DNA from: Acidobacteriota bacterium
GTDB taxonomy: Bacteria; Acidobacteriota; UBA890; WLXD01
Length of the DNA: 64,000 nt
Direction of reading: 5' to 3'
NCBI GenBank assembly: GCA_012103255.1
Contig: WLXD01000001.1
Location: forward strand, 186,001-250,000
Positions within the stretch are counted from its first letter, which is position 1. Each line of letters starts with the position of its first letter. The notes under the pieces are model-generated. The model worked only from the letters and a program-made list of their open reading frames with translations, was not told where the DNA came from and did no database searches. This document shows, piece after piece, positions 62,086-64,000 of the stretch. Both the position numbers and the translations under genes were made by a program.

Positions 62086-63590
62086 TGCGTGTCCTCGACG
62101 AGTTTCCGTACGTCTGGCTTGGTGACCTTGCCCATGGCGTTGCGTGGCAGTTCGTCCACGCGCGAGATTTCCTTCGGCACTTTGTAGGGCGCCAACTGGC
62201 CGCGAGCCCATTCGCGCAGCGATTCGGCGTCGAAGCTCTCACGGTCGGCGACGCCTACTTCCACGGCGGCGCAAACCCGCTCACCCCACTGAGTGTCCGG
62301 CACTCCCACGACGGCGACTTCGTCAACGTTCGGGTGCTGTCGGAGCACCTCTTCGATCTCGAGCGCCGAGACCTTGTAGCCGCCGGTCTTGATGATGTCG
62401 ACGCTGGTCCGCCCCACCATGCGGTAGTACCCATCTTCGAGCACCGCCTCGTCGCCGGTCACGAACCAGCCATCACGAAACGCGGCCTGCGTTTCCTCCG
62501 ATCGTTGCCAATAGTCGGCGAACACCTGGTTACCCCTCACGAGGAGTTCGCCCTGCACGCCCGCCGCGCAGTCCTGCCCACGCTCGTCGACCAGCCGCAC
62601 CTCGACCCCGGGCAGCGGGCGCCCCACGGTGCCCGGCCGCCGCTCGCCGTCCAACGGATTCGACAGGGCCATCCCGATCTCAGTCATGCCGTAACGCTCG
62701 AGCAACCGCGTCCCTGTGATTGCCTCCCAGCGTTCGAGCAGGTCGACCGGCAGTGCCGCCGAACCCGAGGTCATCAGGCGGATGCCGCCCAGCCCTGAGC
62801 CCCAGCGTGAGTGAGCGTCGGGCTCCGCTTCCCAGGCGGAGACGAGACGGCGGTAGATGGTCGGGACGGCCATGAACACCGAGCAGTCGCCGTGGCTCAG
62901 CCTCTCCCAGACCGCTCGCGCATCGAACGGCCCGATAAACTCGCAACTCGCACCTGCGTAGAGGGCGCAACCAAGCGCCACCTGGAGGCCGTGGACGTGG
63001 TGCAACGGCAGGACGTGCAGCAGTCGATCGTCCGGGTGCCAGCCCCACGCCGCTTCCAGCGCCTCCCACTGGGCTCGCACCTGTGCATGACTGGTAACAA
63101 CGCCTTTCGGCCTGCCCGTCGTGCCGCTCGTATAGACCATCAGCGCCGGATCGTCACCGGCCGGGTCCGGGAGCGCGACTGGCGCCGTGCTTCGCAGGTT
63201 GCGCGCAAGAAGAACCTCGGCACCGGCGGGCGCTGCCGCGCCTAGTTTCTCGGCGTATGCGTCGTCGGCAATCAGCCCGCCGGGCTCCGCGTCCGCAATG
63301 AGGCGCGTCAACTCGGGTACCGGATGCGAGAGCGCCATCGGCACCGCGACTCCGCCCGCGCGCCATATCCCCCAGAGCACCGCGATGTACTCATTCCCCG
63401 GGCCCACCAGGTACGCGACGCGGCTGCCGTCGAGCGTGCTACGGCCCTCGAGCAGGCCGGCAGCGATCGCGGCGGATCGCTCCAGCAGGTCCGCATATGT
63501 TGCGGACTCTTCCGGGTCGACGATCGCGAGGCGCTCCCGGTTGCTTTCTGCCCGCGCGACCAACTCCAGCGGCATCGTCGACCGGCGCAT
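62082..63590 (-). CDS. AMP-forming acyl-CoA synthetase, malonyl/methylmalonyl-CoA synthetase-like
   Basis: This protein of about 502 aa has the ANL adenylation core: VYTSGTTGRPKGVV, LPLHHVHGLQVALG, RYGMTEIGMALSNPLDGERR, DGWFVTGDEAV and the C-terminal hinge and Lys motif (RTSVDIIKTGGYKVS, PRNAMGKVTKP). The HHVHG motif and the RPGTVGRPLPGV segment resemble MatB/ACSF3, which activate malonate or methylmalonate. Substrate is inferred from motif similarity only. The start is uncertain: ATG 63590 or 63575, neither with a strong ribosome-binding site. It is the first gene of a two-gene operon with the symporter. Confidence 0.88.
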   Translation of the reverse strand: MRRSTMPLELVARAESNRERLAIVDPEESATYADLLERSAAIAAGLLEGRSTLDGSRVAYLVGPGNEYIAVLWGIWRAGGVAVPMALSHPVPELTRLIADAEPGGLIADDAYAEKLGAAAPAGAEVLLARNLRSTAPVALPDPAGDDPALMVYTSGTTGRPKGVVTSHAQVRAQWEALEAAWGWHPDDRLLHVLPLHHVHGLQVALGCALYAGASCEFIGPFDARAVWERLSHGDCSVFMAVPTIYRRLVSAWEAEPDAHSRWGSGLGGIRLMTSGSAALPVDLLERWEAITGTRLLERYGMTEIGMALSNPLDGERRPGTVGRPLPGVEVRLVDERGQDCAAGVQGELLVRGNQVFADYWQRSEETQAAFRDGWFVTGDEAVLEDGYYRMVGRTSVDIIKTGGYKVSALEIEEVLRQHPNVDEVAVVGVPDTQWGERVCAAVEVGVADRESFDAESLREWARGQLAPYKVPKEISRVDELPRNAMGKVTKPDVRKLVEDTQ

Positions 63591-63662
63591 GGTACCGGAT
63601 CGCCCGCCATGGCCTAACGGGGAACGACGGTGTAGATTCCTCGACACCTCGGAGGGTTAGTC

Positions 63663-64000
63663 ATGGTCGATACAGTTATCCCCACTGCAGAAGATCTGAT
63701 GGCGCGCCGGCTCGTGACGCTCACGCCGGCCATGCCCGTGCTCGACGCGATGCGCACATTGCTGGAGCACAGTGTTTCGGGCGCACCTGTTCTGGACGAG
63801 GACGGGCGACTCTGCGGCATCGTTTCGGAACTCGATTGCATGCGCATCCTGACCTCTGGGCAGTTCAGCCAGGACAGTCACGACGAAGACGCCTGTGTCT
63901 CGGATGTGATGACCGCCGACGTTCAAACGATCACACCGTCGACGGATCTGTTTGCGATTGCTCAGCAGTTCCTCTCACGAAACATTCGACGGCTCCCGGT
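63663..64000 (+). CDS. CBS-domain protein, cut by the right edge
   Basis: The first 112 residues are present and the frame is open at 64000. Two CBS motifs are visible: DLMARRLVTLTPAMPVLDAM with GAPVLDEDGRLCGIVSELD, then VSDVMTADVQTITPSTDLFA with RNIRRLPV. CBS pairs bind adenosyl nucleotides. GGAGGG lies 7 bases before the ATG. The gene may end shortly after the window as a stand-alone CBS-pair protein, but this cannot be seen. Confidence 0.9.
   Translation, partial: MVDTVIPTAEDLMARRLVTLTPAMPVLDAMRTLLEHSVSGAPVLDEDGRLCGIVSELDCMRILTSGQFSQDSHDEDACVSDVMTADVQTITPSTDLFAIAQQFLSRNIRRLP

Noticed and set aside
1-64000. Mobile element, prophage or CRISPR array
   Set aside because: No transposase, integrase, terminal repeats, phage genes, direct-repeat arrays or cas genes were seen; the duplicated ADOP pairs differ too much in sequence to be recent insertions.
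1-64000. tRNA or rRNA genes
   Set aside because: No cloverleaf-like segment or rRNA signature was found in the gaps between genes by eye; a covariance-model search would be needed to be sure.

Overview
The window is about 64 kb of high-GC, densely coded bacterial chromosome. It shows no rRNA, tRNA, insertion sequence, prophage or CRISPR. The gene content points to Acidobacteriota, or less likely Gemmatimonadota. There are four long permeases of the duplicated MacB/FtsX type known as ADOP (acidobacterial duplicated orphan permease). Each sits directly behind a PadR regulator. There are also a VWFA-related acidobacterial-type protein, a tricorn-like protease and a Ser/Thr kinase with TPR repeats. 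The taxonomic call is inference from family names, not from a marker gene.

Layout. 1-4.2 kb: end of an AddA/UvrD-like helicase and its AddB-like nuclease partner. 4.2-5.7 kb: a histidine-rich TPR lipoprotein. 5.8-16.7 kb: three PadR-ADOP pairs, interrupted by an ArsR-AHSA1 pair and a small secreted protein. 16.8-21.2 kb: tricorn protease and a GH113-like hydrolase. 21.3-24.4 kb: a fourth PadR-ADOP pair on the minus strand. 24.5-30.3 kb: a secreted unknown protein divergent from a MarR operon (amino acid permease, an aldo/keto reductase-RidA fusion, a DUF885 peptidase-like protein). 30.3-33.7 kb: minus-strand operon of a metallo-beta-lactamase-fold protein, an NPP-type phosphodiesterase lipoprotein and a secreted protein. 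33.8-35.1 kb: ECF sigma, anti-sigma and CpxP-like protein. 35.1-40.2 kb: GST, HU, DUF819 permease, HflX and a second GH113-like protein. 40.4-47.1 kb: a minus-strand operon of single-span secreted protein, 36-aa Trp-rich microprotein, sodium:solute symporter and Asp/Glu/hydantoin racemase; divergent from it an M28 peptidase; then a VWFA protein. 47.2-51.1 kb: PAS-LuxR regulator and Ser/Thr kinase. 51.1-55.4 kb: RND pump and adaptor. 55.6-64 kb: dCMP deaminase, YhbY, amidohydrolase, a stand-alone ClpB-like AAA ATPase, a propeller lipoprotein, a symporter coupled to an acyl-CoA synthetase, and a CBS protein cut by the right edge.

The most striking pattern is regulatory. Between 5.8 and 25.3 kb, six small regulators (four PadR, one ArsR, one MarR) each lie just downstream of a perfect or near-perfect palindrome. 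All six palindromes differ in sequence, so this looks like a series of insulated, self-regulated modules. Three otherwise normal genes are interrupted (an ADOP, the DUF885 gene and the kinase), by two single-base frameshifts and one in-frame amber codon. Two adjacent genes (DUF819 and hflX) appear to begin at non-standard codons. Both observations should be checked against raw reads before biological use.
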